From Ophiobolus disseminans (taxonomy: Eukaryota > Ascomycota > Dothideomycetes > Pleosporales > Phaeosphaeriaceae): a stretch of 64,000 nt of DNA. The notes beneath the pieces were generated by a model. The model did no database searches. It was not told the DNA's origin and saw nothing but the letters and a program-made list of their open reading frames with translations. The stretch is taken from NCBI GenBank assembly GCA_010093685.1, contig MU006234.1, positions 188,165-252,164 on the forward strand, written 5' to 3'. Position numbers and translations under genes: made by a program. This document shows, piece by piece, positions 1 to 11,093 of this stretch (its first letter is position 1; each line of letters begins with the position of its first letter).

Positions 1-3000
1 CCTCTACGGTTGAACACCTGCATGAGCACATAACAAAATCATTAGACATCAACGGAATCATTAGACATCAACGGAATCATTGGACATCAACGGAATCATT
101 AGACATCAACGGAATTATTAGACATTAACGGAATTATTGGACATCAACGGAATCATTGGACACCAACGGAGCCACTAGGCAACAACGGAAATATTGATAA
201 TCACTGGAATCACTGGAATCACCAGACACAATAGAACATACCATAGAAGAACCTAAGCAAATGGCCAACAGCAGCAATGCTGCAAATGCTCCTCTAACTA
301 TAGAGCAAACCTTCCACGCTTTCATGCAGCAAATGGTTCAAAGCAATGCTATTAATCAACAGACTATGCAAGGCCTCTAGAATGCTCTGCAACAAAGCCT
401 TAATGCACCCTAGTCTAAGAAAAGGAAGAAAAAACTGCTACAGCTCTCAGAGTTTGATAGAACACGCTCTAAATAGAATGGATAGGAAATTGAAGCAAGG
501 AACAAAATCAAGACTAATAGCAGAAGTATTAGGTCAGACATAGATTAGCTGCGCTACATCTTTGCTAGACTACGCAGCAATGCCCGGAACATGTGCTTGG
601 CTTTTGTTAGAGCTAAGGAAGAGGAGGAGAATAGTTCAGGCTCCCAACTACTAGATTACTTGGCTAGCACATACAGCGACCCCAACCGACAGAAGAAAGC
701 CCTATCTAATGTCTACTCAATCAAGCAGAAGGCACATAAGTCTTTTGCCCGCTTTCTACTACGCTTTGAGACTGAGCTAGCAAATGCTGGAGCATTGTCA
801 TTCAATGACACTATCAAGATTTCACTCCTAGAAAACGCTATTAGCCACGCTATGCAGGAGAGACTAATCAGTGTCTTTCTAGTTCCAATTGAGTATAGTG
901 CTTTCACCTCTCTACTTTAAACTATAGGGTTAAGGCTGCATGCTATCAAGACACTATAGAGACCCTAACCTCACGCTCAACGCTATGCGCAGTAAAACGA
1001 TAGTATAGATTGGGAGCCTACACATGCTTATGCTGCTCAATCCCTAGGAAGTTAACGCGCTAAGTAGGTGAGCAAGGATGAGATTCAGAGACGCAGGAAC
1101 AACCGCTTGTGTATACGCTGTGGAGCTTCTGGACATATTATCAGCTCTTGCCCTTATGCTCCTGTACGTCGCCCTTCTCCTACCACTGTTGCAACTACAA
1201 AGATTGCAGAGAGGCTACAGCTAGAAGAGGAGGATCCTGAGTCGGAAAAAGAGTAGCTCCTGCTCAAAGTCACCAGCAGGAGCATAAGGAGAAGGCTTTG
1301 AGGATAAAGCAAAATTGGCGCTCATTTCAACCCTACATGAAAGCAAAACCAATTACTGTACATATGCTTATCAATTACACTCACTACGCATCTACAATGC
1401 TAGATTCTAGTTGCTTAACATATGCTCTAGTGAGCGCCCACTTTGCCCGGAAAGCCAAACTCCAGTGCATTAATTTACCTACTCTAAGGACCCTCTAAGG
1501 AGTAGAAGGAACTAGAACTATTAGGCAAGCTTGCCACTTTACATATAATATTAAAGGATATACACGCACAGGATAGGGATACATAATAGAGAACACTCAC
1601 CTTAGTTTTGATATCTTGCTTAGACGCTCCTAGTTTAACAGACATAATGTTACCATTGCACTAGCAAAGAAGTCTATCTTTATCCACTTAGAAAGGACCT
1701 GTATCCGCCTCCGCAGCAAGGAAGGAGAACTACCTCCTACACTAACAGTCTAGGAGATCTCTGCAGTAGCTATGCAGAGATATATTCAAGCATCTAAGAA
1801 AGACAAGTCCGTTAGTGTATTTGCTGCCTCTATGGCAGACATCTAGAAGGCTTTAGCTCCTAAAACACAATTAAGCTTAGAGCAGATCAAAAACCTCCTA
1901 CCACTAAGCTACCGCCACTAGCTGCTAGTCTTTGATCCAAACTAAGCTGCTAAGCTCCCTCTACACCGCCCTAGAGTAGACCACCGCATTGAGCTTATCA
2001 AAGAAGATAGGAAGAGTCCGCAAATACTATGGGGCCCTCTCTACAATATGTCTAGAGATGAGTTACTAGTGCTCTGCAAAGAACTTACATCACTACTAGA
2101 CAAGGGATTTATTAGAGTCAGCAGCTCTCCTGCTTCAGCCCTAGTTCTCTTTGCAAAGAAACTAGGAGGAGGCCTACGCATGTGCATTAATTACCGCGCC
2201 CTTAATGCTATTACTAAGAAGGACAGGTACTCTCTGCCTCTTATCTATAAGACATTAAACAACATCTGTAAGGCTAAGTAGTATACCAAACTAGATGTCA
2301 TTGCAGCCTTTCACAAGATACGCATTTAAGAAGGAGACGAATAGCTTACTGCTTTCTAGACCCGCTTTGGACTTTATAAATAGCTTGTCACTCCTTTTAG
2401 CATAGTTAGCTCTCCTAGCACCTTTCAGCGCTATATAAATTGGGTTTTACATCGCTTCCTAGATGACTTTGTATCTGCTTACCTAGATAATGTTCTGATA
2501 TACACTAATAGCTCACTTCAAGAACACCGCATCTATGTCAACAAAGTCCTAGACGCTCTTAAGGATGCTGGCCTTCAACTAGACATCAACAAATGCGAAT
2601 TTGAGGTCAAGACCACTAAGTACCTAGGTTTTATCATCGATGCAGAAAATAGACTGTGCATAGACCCTAAGAAGATTAAAGCTATCACTAACTAGAAAGC
2701 CCCTACATTAGTGAAAGGAGTCCGCAGTTTCCTAGGATTTGCCAACTTCTACTAGCGCTTCATTTAGGACTTTGCCAACATTGCAGCACCCCTTACCCGG
2801 CTTACTAGGGACGTTAGCTAGCGCTGGACACAGTAAGAGCAAGAAGCCTTTAACAAGCTTAAGGCTGTCTTTGTTAGTAAGCCTATCCTAGCGCATTTCT
2901 ATCTAGACCGGAAAACAGTAGTTGAAACAGACTCCTCTAGCTATGCTGTAGGTGGCATCCTCTCTCAGTATAATGACAAGGGAATACTTAGACCCTGTGC

Positions 3001-5053
3001 CTACTTTTCACGTAAGAACAACCCCTATGAATGCAACTATAAAATCTATAACAAGGAAATGCTAGCCATCATACGCTGCCTAGAAGAATAGGATTCTAAA
3101 CTCTAGACTGTAGAGAAGTTTACTGTCCTCACTAACCACAAGAACCTAGAGTACTTTACTAAACCTAGGATGCTCAATGAAAGGCAGATTAGATAGTCTA
3201 TTCTCTTAGGACGCTACAACATCACGCTGCAATACCAGCCTAGGAAGCTAAATAAGAGAGCAGATGCTCTTTCAAGAAGGGAACAAGACCTACCTGCAGA
3301 TGCAGAAGATGCACGCCTTAAGCACTAGTATCAACAGCTTCTAAAGCCCACCACTGCTGAAGAAGAGATAGAGGACTCTACAGATGCTGTCATTTCCTTC
3401 ACTAGCATAATTCTGCTAACTCATGCCTTTCCTGCCCAGATTAAACCTATAGAGCCTACTGCTCTAGAGCAACTCTAGAAACAAGGTGTAAAGGAAGATT
3501 AGACCTATTGCATAGCACGCTAGTCTGTCCTAGATAGAGAACGACGCTTTCTAGTATACCTAGGACTAAAGGCCTTAATAGCAGAATGCTATGTTGAAGG
3601 CAACACGCTTCTGCACTACCGCAACTAGAAATAGGTTCCTGCTCTTAAACTACTGCGCACAAGACTTATCTATAAAACTTATGCTTCACTAGCTACTAGT
3701 TACCTAGAAAGGGAAGGGACATACAAGATCCTAGCAAGAGACTACTTCTAGCCTAGCATATCTAATAATATACGCCGCTTTGTTAGGAACTGCGACACCT
3801 GTAGACGTGTTAAACCATAGCGAGATAGGCTGCAAGGGTTTCTAAAACCACTCCCCCTTCCTAAGAGGATCTGGAAAGAAATCTCTATAGACTTTATTAA
3901 AGGACTTCTAGAAAGCAATAGTTGCATAACACTCCTTGTGGTTACAGACTAGCTTAGCAAAGATGTAGTTCTTATTCCCTTAAAAAACACCACAGCAGAA
4001 ACACTTGCTGCCAACTTCCTGCGCTATATAGTTGCCTATTATTAGCTGCCTAATGCTATTGTGTCAGACCGTGGTACCCAATTCACTAGCTATTTCTAGG
4101 CCATCCTGACAAAGATAATGAACATTACCCGCTAGTTATCTACAGCATAGCACCCGCAGACTAATAGGTCTACTGAGCGCATGAACAGCACTATTAAAGC
4201 CTATCTACGTGCTTACATTAACTAGGCACAAACTAATTAGGTAGACCTCCTTCTAATAGCCTTAATTGCTATTAAGGGACGTGAAGCAAGGTTAACAAGA
4301 GTCTCCCCCTTCTTCCTACAACATAGCTATAATGTTGACCCTGTCTAACTAAACATCTCTTAAGGACTAGATCTAGAAGAACTAGAAACACGTGTGCTGC
4401 CTAATTATGTCAAGGCTAAGGCTATTGTTGAAAAGCTTAAGCAAGCCTTTAACATAGCGCAGACTACAATAGCTGAGGCTTAATAAGAACAGAAGCATTA
4501 GGCAAACCGGAAAAGACATAAGCAGCCTAACCTCAGAGTTAATAACAAGGTCTAGCTTTCTTACTAGAAACAGCTCTCTAATAGCCGCCTAAACCGGAAA
4601 CTAGACTAGAAGAATGCTAAATACACAGTCATTAAGGTCATCAACCTACACTTAGTTAGGCTTAACACACTACTAGGCATCTACAATGTCTTCTACATTA
4701 ACCGCCTAAGGCTAGCTTCCTTAGATCCCTTCCCTAGCCAGCCTAATAATAACACTTAACTAGCACCTGTCCTAGTTAATAGAGAACTAGAATTAGAAGT
4801 AGAACAGATTATAGCTGAAGTGACCTACAGGAATAGGCTGTTCTTTAAGGTTAAATAGACTAGATATGCCCTTACAACCTTTAAGCTAGTGGAAAATCTT
4901 AAAGATAACACTGCCTTAGATAAGTGGGAAGCCTTCACTACTCTATACCGCAATCAACACTCTAAACAGCTTCTAGCTGGATTTAGGAGAGGTAATAAAG
5001 GGCAGTACTTCAGATATAACGCTGCTGTACATAGATTGGAGAGAGGGGGTAAT
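1..5053 (+). mobile_element. Ty3/Gypsy chromovirus internal region, RIP-degraded
   Basis: Internal part of an LTR retrotransposon whose 5' LTR lies outside the window. Gag starts near 261 and carries a CCHC knuckle (CIRCGASGHIISSCP, about 1125-1170). Pol follows in usual Ty3 order: a retropepsin-like piece with LDSS in place of LDSG near 1408, reverse transcriptase about 2050-2660 ([19 protein letters not shown] where YxDD is expected near 2490), RNase H about 2920-3260, an integrase zinc-binding region and core about 3770-4300, and a chromodomain-like end near 4795-4950. Dozens of in-frame TAG and some TAA codons fall where Trp or Gln belongs, as RIP at CpA produces. The element cannot encode a working polyprotein. 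Confidence 0.9.
38..240. repeat. 19-bp minisatellite in Ty3 leader
   Basis: About nine head-to-tail units of 19 bp (core ATTAGACATCAACGGAATC), decaying to the right. They lie in the leader between the off-window 5' LTR and the gag start of the Ty3 element. Reverse-complement units of the same motif occur near 8030-8110 in the inverted second copy, so the repeat belongs to the element and not to the host. There are no spacers, so this is not a CRISPR-like array. Confidence 0.85.
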
Positions 5054-5389
5054 GTAAGAGGTTAGACCTCTGCTATCCTTAGTGGAGTCACTTCGGTTTA
5101 ATAGAAGAGCCTAGAACATCATAGAATGTCCTAGAACATCATAGAATGTCCTAGAACATCATGGAATGTCCTAGAGTGTTATAGAATGTCCTGGAATGTC
5201 ACAGAATGTCCGGGAACTAGCTAGAACAAGATATGTTCTTCTAACAGCTGATAAATGCTGAGGTAAGTAGATACTTCCAGAAGCTAGCAGTCTGCTATAA
5301 AGTCAGCCTGCTCTCTAGCTCTAGATAGACTCTATCGAATTCATCACGGTTAAACCTAGCCTTTCTGCAGTCTTCTGCCTAGCCCCTTA
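5054..5389 (+). repeat. 3' LTR of the Ty3 element
   Basis: Begins TGTAAGAGG and ends CCCCTTACA, giving short inverted LTR ends. It follows the chromodomain end of pol. It contains an internal array of about 20-bp units (CTAGAACATCATAGAATGTC type, 5108-5215). The first 45 bp match the LTR of the inverted copy at 8408-8452, while the middle differs by expansion of the array. The copy 1 5' LTR is not in the window, so LTR-LTR divergence cannot be read. Confidence 0.8.
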
Positions 5390-6438
5390 CATTTTAGCGG
5401 ATGATTTAGGCTTATGTATTCCTAGAAGCGTTTCATTATCTCCTTTCTTGTTATAAGAGGATTGAACCTTCTAGTATCTTAGAAGGTTGCAGCCTACATA
5501 GGTGCTGCCTTGTTTACAGCCTGCAGGAAGTCTTTAGTGATATTGTTAATATTATGTACCTTAGACACTCTATGCAATGCTGCATCTAATAATACCTTAT
5601 TATATTCTACTAGCTATGTATCCTAATTGTGTGTATTGCGTATAGGCTTAAGGGCGGTGTAGTAGCGTTCGCGTGTGCGTTCCTTTTCAAGGCGATTATT
5701 AACCCTAGCAGTAAGCTTAAGGTTAGCAAGCCACTAGCGTAGTGACTGTTCTAGTAGGCAGCATGTGCGTTAGAGATAGAGCGCAACTGTTAATTGGATC
5801 AGCTAGGTGACATGCTAAATACTCTTCTGTTAAGTATTATATTAGTAGAGATTAAGCTTGTATCTCTTAGTAAGAGTCTTGTAGTAGTCTATATCCTCCT
5901 TGTAGGCTTTCTAGCCTTAGATTGATAGCATAGATAGGCGTGTTACCTTCTCAATCCTAGCTGCAGCACTGTACTAGGATAGTTTAGGCAGGTCTAGCAT
6001 AACTAGCTTAATTAGGAATAGAACTAGTCCTTCTTCTTTTATATTGTCCTAGATGTTGTAGGCAGCGCAGCGCGCTTTAACTTAAGTAAGCTAGGTAGTC
6101 TAGTTATACTAGTTGCTAAGGATAACAGTTGCATCGCGTTGATTAATAAGCGACATAGTGTAGTTGTTGAATAGCTTTTGTTAGGTAGCCTTAGTAGTAG
6201 CTTTAGTAGTAGCTTTAGTAAAGGCAGTGAGACTCTTAATTGTCAGATTTGATGAGGTATTAAGACCTAATAATAGATAAGATAAATTGATAATAATGTG
6301 TTCTATTGTCTTGTTCTCTAGTTAAGTGCGGAGTTTAACTAGGTGTTAGATCTAGTACTAGTGTGCCAAGGCGCTTGTGCTAGCCCCTCCTGTTTCTTTT
6401 AGTGTTAGTAGCCTTACAGCACCCCTAATATCTAACAC
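5390..6438 (-). mobile_element. Ty1/copia gag fragment (reverse), RIP-degraded
   Basis: On the minus strand a gag-like reading frame starts at about 6156 (MSLINQRDATVILSN) and runs down to about 5470, with many TAG/TAA stops. It ends in a stretch of Ala, Asn and Lys codons typical of the copia gag C-terminal part. About 280 bp upstream (6157-6438) looks like a leader. The segment 5467-5650 is repeated at 8455-8518 plus 9028-9162, so two copies of the same element are present. The junction near 6439 joins it abruptly to the inverted Ty3 copy. Confidence 0.65.
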
Positions 6439-8452
6439 TTTCTTAGATGCTTAAATATATCTCTGCATAGCTACTATAGAGATCTCTTAGACTGTTAGTG
6501 TAGAAGGTAGCTCTTCTTTCTTATTGCGGAGGCGGATACGGGTTCTTTCTAAGTAGATAAAGATAGACTTCTTTGCTAGTGCAATAGTAACATTATGTCT
6601 GTTAAACTAGAAGCGTCTAAGCAAGATATTAAAACTAAGGTAAGTGTTCTCTATTATATATCCCTATCCCATGCGTATATATCCTTTGATATCATATGTA
6701 AAGTGGCAAGCTTGCCTAATAGTTCTAGTTCCTTCTACTCCTTAGAGGGTCCTTAGAGTAGGTAAATTAATGCACTAGAGTTTAGCTTTCTAGGCAAACT
6801 AGGCGCTCACTAGGGCATATGTTAAGCAACTTAAATCTAGTATTATAGATGCGTAATAAGTGTGATTAATAAGCATGTGTACAGTAATTGGTTTTGCTTT
6901 TATATAGGGTTAAAATAAGCGCTAGTTTTGCTTTATCCTTAAAGCCTTCTCCTTGTGCTCCTGCTAGTGACTTTAAGCAGAAGCTACTCTTTTTCTAACT
7001 TAGTATCCTTCTCTTCTAGCTGTAGCATCTCTGCAATCTTTGTAGTTGCAACAGTAGTAGAAGAAGAGCGACGTGCAGGAGTATACTAACAGGAGCTAAT
7101 AATATGTCTAGAAGCTCTACAGCGTATACACAAGCGGCTGTTCCTACGTCTCTAAATCTTATCCTTGCTTACCCACTTAGCGCGTTAATTTCCTAGGGAT
7201 TAAGCAGCATAGGCATGTGTAGGCTCCTAATCCATACTATCGTTTTGCTGCACGTAGCGTTAAGCGTGAGGTTAGTGTCTCTATAGTGTCTTGATAGCGT
7301 CTAGCCTTAACCCTATAGTTTAAAGTAGAGAGGTAAAAGCGCTATACTCAACTAGAACTAGAAAGACACTAATAAATCTCTCCTGTATAGCGTGGCTAAT
7401 AGCGTTTTCTAGGAGTGAAATCTTAATAGCGTTATTAAATGACAATGCTCTAGCCTTTACTAGCTTAGTCTCAAAGCGTAGCAGAAAGCGGGGAAAAGAC
7501 TTATGTGCCTTCTGCTTAATTAAGTAGATATTAGAGAGAGCTTTTCTCTAGCGGTTGGGGTCGCTGTAGGTGCTGGCTAAGTATTCTAGCAGTTAGGTGC
7601 CTAAGCTATTCTCTTCTTCTTCCTTAGCTCTAACAAAGGCTAAGCACATGTTCTAGGCATTACTGCGTAGTCTAGCAAAGATATAGCGCAGTTAGTCTAT
7701 GTCTAATCCAATAACTTTGCTATTAGTCTTAACCTTGTTCTTAGCTTCAATCTCCTATCTATCCTATTTAGAGCGTATACTATCAAATTCTAAGAGCTAT
7801 AGCAGCTTCTCTTTTCTCTTCTTAGGTTATAGAGGGTTAATGCTTTATTGCAAAACGTTCTAGAGCCCTTGCAAAGTTTGCTAGTTAATAGCATTGCTTT
7901 GCACTATCTACTGCATAAAGGCATAGAATGCTTGTTCTATAGATAGAGGAGCATTAGTAGCATTATTAGCTATCTGCTTAGGTTCTTCTATAGCGTGTTC
8001 TATTGTGTCTAGTTAATTCTAGTAATTCTAGTGATGTCTAATAATTCTGTTGTGTCTAATAATTCCGTTAATATCCAATAATTCCGTTAATGTCCAATAC
8101 TTTCGTTGTATTGCTCTCGCAATTCCGTTGTAGAGCACTAGGGGATAGCTACACTAGCTACTTAAGTAGTTAATCGAATTCAAATATAAGAGGCTAGGCA
8201 GAAGACTGCAGAAAGGCTAGGTAGAACAGTGATGAATTCGATGGAGACTATCTAGAGTTAGAGAGCAGGCTGTCTAAATAGGCAGACTGCTAGTTTCTAG
8301 GAGTTTCTACATACATTAGCATATGTCATTATTTGTAATCTCTTTAATAGCTAGAGCGTTCTATGCTCTTCCGTAATGTTCCGTTAAGCTAAAGTGACTC
8401 TAATTGAACCGAAGTGACTCTACTAAGGATAGTAGAGGTCTAACCTCTTACA
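6439..8452 (-). mobile_element. Inverted, truncated second Ty3 copy with LTR
   Basis: The reverse complement matches the first element from its leader through gag to the start of pol (for example 6560-6660 against 1600-1690), then stops matching near 6439. Its LTR occupies about 8185-8452: TGTAAGAGG at 8452 descending, and CTTATA at 8185, which looks like a RIP-altered CTTACA. The 19-bp leader repeat is present in reverse near 8030-8110. Stops are as frequent as in copy 1. The two copies in opposite orientation leave a large inverted repeat at this locus. Confidence 0.8.
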
Positions 8453-9162
8453 TTCTAGTATCTTAGAAGGTTGCAGCCTATATAGGTGCTGCCTTGTTTA
8501 CAGCTTATAGGAAGTCTTTATCAAGAGGAGGCGTGGATTGTAGCCTGTATGTAGAAACAGGCTATTCCTCTTCTAGTAGGAGGCTACTATCACGTGCTAA
8601 TAACGTAATAGCCGCAACGGAAGTAGGGTAAAGAGTAGAGAAGATACTAGTAATATAAAATGTATATACTAGTTACAAGATTAATAGTTAGACACCGAGC
8701 TACAGAGAGAGAGAAGAGAGTCTATATACATTGTAGAGTAGCTCTAGAAGGTTCTTTGCTTATAAATACAATCTAGGTCTAGAGCACTCTATATGCGTAA
8801 TCCGATGTAATAGATTACGCGTATAGATAGATTGTACATTATAATGTGATAGATTACGCAATTATAATGTAATAGATTACGCGTTGCTACTATAGATAGT
8901 AACAGCCTAATAGGCATGATATATATAGCGTTTACAGCTATTACTAGATTAGGCAAGTCACGTGATTAGTCACGTAACATTTCCTAATAAGGAAATACCT
9001 TGTCGAAGCTTACATTCTTACAGTCTTTAGTAATAATACTAATATTATGTACCTTAGACACTCTATGCACTATTGCATCTAATAATGCTTTATTATATTC
9101 TACTAGCTATATATCCTAATTGTGTGTATTACGCATAAGCTTAAGAGCGGTGTAGTTAGCAG
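8453..9162 (-). mobile_element. Copia gag fragment split by a solo LTR
   Basis: Pieces 8455-8518 and 9028-9162 align with 5467-5650 on the same strand and rejoin once the 504-bp LTR between them is removed. They are the C-terminal gag part of the reverse copia family. The right edge, near 9162, is where a LINE fragment begins. Confidence 0.6.
8519..9022. repeat. Solo LTR with 5-bp duplication GTCTT
   Basis: The element begins TATCAAGAGG (probably TGTCAAGAGG before RIP) and ends CATTCTTACA. It is flanked by GTCTT at 8514-8518 and 9023-9027, a clear 5-bp target-site duplication. It sits inside a copia gag fragment that resumes in register on the other side. The interior contains three units of a TAATAGATTACGC motif between about 8805 and 8885. 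No coding internal region accompanies it, so it is a solo LTR left by recombination. Confidence 0.75.
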
Positions 9163-9602
9163 CTGTAGGGCCTTACAGACGCTAGAACACCTCCTCCTAC
9201 ACTGTAAGCACTATACAAAGAAGAGGAAAAGAATGTTAAATACATTAGACGTGCCTACTCTAACGCTACAGCAGCTATTTAGTACTGCAAAGGGAAGTGC
9301 TGCATTAATAGACTTCTTAAGGAAAACAGAGATTGCTACAGCAAGATAGCTGCTGGTAGCAGGAGCCCTCTAAGGGCGTATAACAACAACAAAATTGCAA
9401 AGAAAGATAGAAAGAGAGAATAGGCAGGAATGCACAACGCAGGTGAAAGACTGCAGCTGATAGCACTAAGCGTAGACTCTAGAAAAGAGAGATTAGCAAG
9501 GTATGCGCAGCGCTCTATAGTCCCTAGGACTGCATGAGCTTTATTGTATTTATGCTAGCAATTGGTAGTGCAATGTAAATGACATAAAAAAAAAAAAAAA
9601 AA
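9163..9602 (+). mobile_element. 5'-truncated LINE (Tad/I-type) 3' end with poly(A)
   Basis: The reading frame to about 9348 has the C-terminal signature of fungal non-LTR retrotransposons: a LEHLLLHC cysteine/histidine motif followed by a KGSAALIDFLRKT helix. It is followed by about 235 bp of 3' UTR and a run of 17 A at 9586-9602, where the match ends abruptly. This is the usual structure of a 5'-truncated target-primed insertion. The left edge, near 9163, falls inside copia gag sequence. Confidence 0.7.
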
Positions 9603-10330
9603 GAGGCTGCTTGCCTTAGGCATTAAGCTACACCGTAATTAGCTCCTACGTCTACTAACTTATAAGACTAAGCTTGAAGAACACCTAATAGAAGAGCTGT
9701 TTAAAGAAGCAGAACGCGACTATTTAGCAAGCTATTAAAAGATAGAATTATAGAGAGAAGTATCCTATGCCTCAATCAGACTAATAGGTTACTAGGTTCT
9801 AGACTGCATGTAGGTATACACCTACAAGTTTAATAAGGATTATTAATTTATTAAGTGCAAGGCACGCCTTGTAGTTAGAGGAGACTAATAGAGACAGATC
9901 TCCTCTAAGACACCTATGCAGCTACCCTAGCTAGCAGATTATTTCGCATGCTTATAGCAATTACAGCTAAGCACAACCTAGAACTTAAGCAATATAACGT
10001 TATAAACGCATTTTTTTATGCTACTATAGACAGGGAAATCTACATAAGGATGCCTAAAGGATACTAGAAGATAGGTATTATCCTTAAGGTTTAGAAGGCC
10101 TTGCATAGGTTACGCATCTTACCTATACTCTAGCAGAAGGAGTTTACAACAACTCTTAAAGACCTTAGCTTTACACGCGTCCCTTATAAGCCTTGTTGCA
10201 TAATTAAGAACAGTATTATTATCTTCTTTCATGTAGATGATATTATCCTAGCCTATGCCAAATACAAGACTAAGGAAGTATAATAAGCTATCCAACTCCT
10301 TGTAAGGGGTTGAACCTTAAAAAGGAAATA
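9603..10330 (+). mobile_element. Ty1/copia reverse transcriptase fragment, RIP-degraded
   Basis: The plus-strand frame contains copia RT motifs in order: a KCKARLVVRGD-like stretch (about 9860), LKQYNVINAF (about 9985-10015), IYIRMPKGY (about 10045) and an FHVDDIILAYAK catalytic block (about 10230-10262), broken by TAG codons. Gag, integrase and RNase H are missing. Base composition changes sharply to GC-richer unique DNA near 10330, which marks the edge of the repeat island. Confidence 0.75.
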
Positions 10331-11093
10331 GGCACGACTACATGCACCAGCCCCGGCCAAAAGGCAGGCACAAGTTGAATTAACGGTGTTCAACTTGCGT
10401 AGTCAATATTTATGCAGCAGGAAGACATGTGAGGCATGACTGCGCCGCTCTCAAACCCACTAGTGGGTCCTGCATGGGTCTAGCACATCACAATTCTATA
10501 TCGCGAGTTTATACGGTACTACGTTTGTCTCTTCTTGTCGCCACGTAATTAATTAACTTTAAGCTGAGTTCGACATTATCGTGAACTTCGCCGTTCAATT
10601 GCTGAAAAAAACTTGAATAACATCTAGACCGAAATCACATCTTGTTCGAAAGCCAGAAAAACATCATAAGAAAATAGTATTAACCACTAAGAAAAGGAGA
10701 CAGACAGAACATGGAGTACATAGACTACCCCGAGTACCGTAAATCAGGTATGCACACGCCGACCCCAAGACGCCTCGCTAATTCGATGTAATAAGAATAA
10801 TGAAACTGTGGCCGTCTTTTGTTGCAAGCAAGTAGATAGATATCGAGGTAGATTGCGAAGGTGAGGTTCAGGGTCTGTAGACATATACTCGTCCCCCTGT
10901 ACGAGCATAAATTTCCACACTTAATGGCTGAATCGCTTGCGCCGGGTCTTCTGCAGCAGGTACTGCTTCGACATGCTTCCACGTTGCCGACCTTCCAGCC
11001 ATTGCCTAACTGCGGCATGCTCCTTGGCTGAATCTGGGATCCATCCACGATCCTAGGTCAAGTATTTCTGGCCGACGTCCAGATAGACGTCGT
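10331..11093. other. Intergenic, repeat-to-unique boundary
   Basis: No supported gene. A 107-codon open frame on the minus strand (10725-11048) shows no recognisable domain. The region is the 3' flank of the Zn2Cys6 regulator. Confidence 0.5.

Noticed and set aside
38..240. CRISPR-like direct repeats
   Set aside because: The 19-bp units are tandem without spacers, in a retrotransposon leader of a eukaryote.
10725..11048. 107-codon minus-strand frame
   Set aside because: Composition is unlike a protein domain and no family was recognised.
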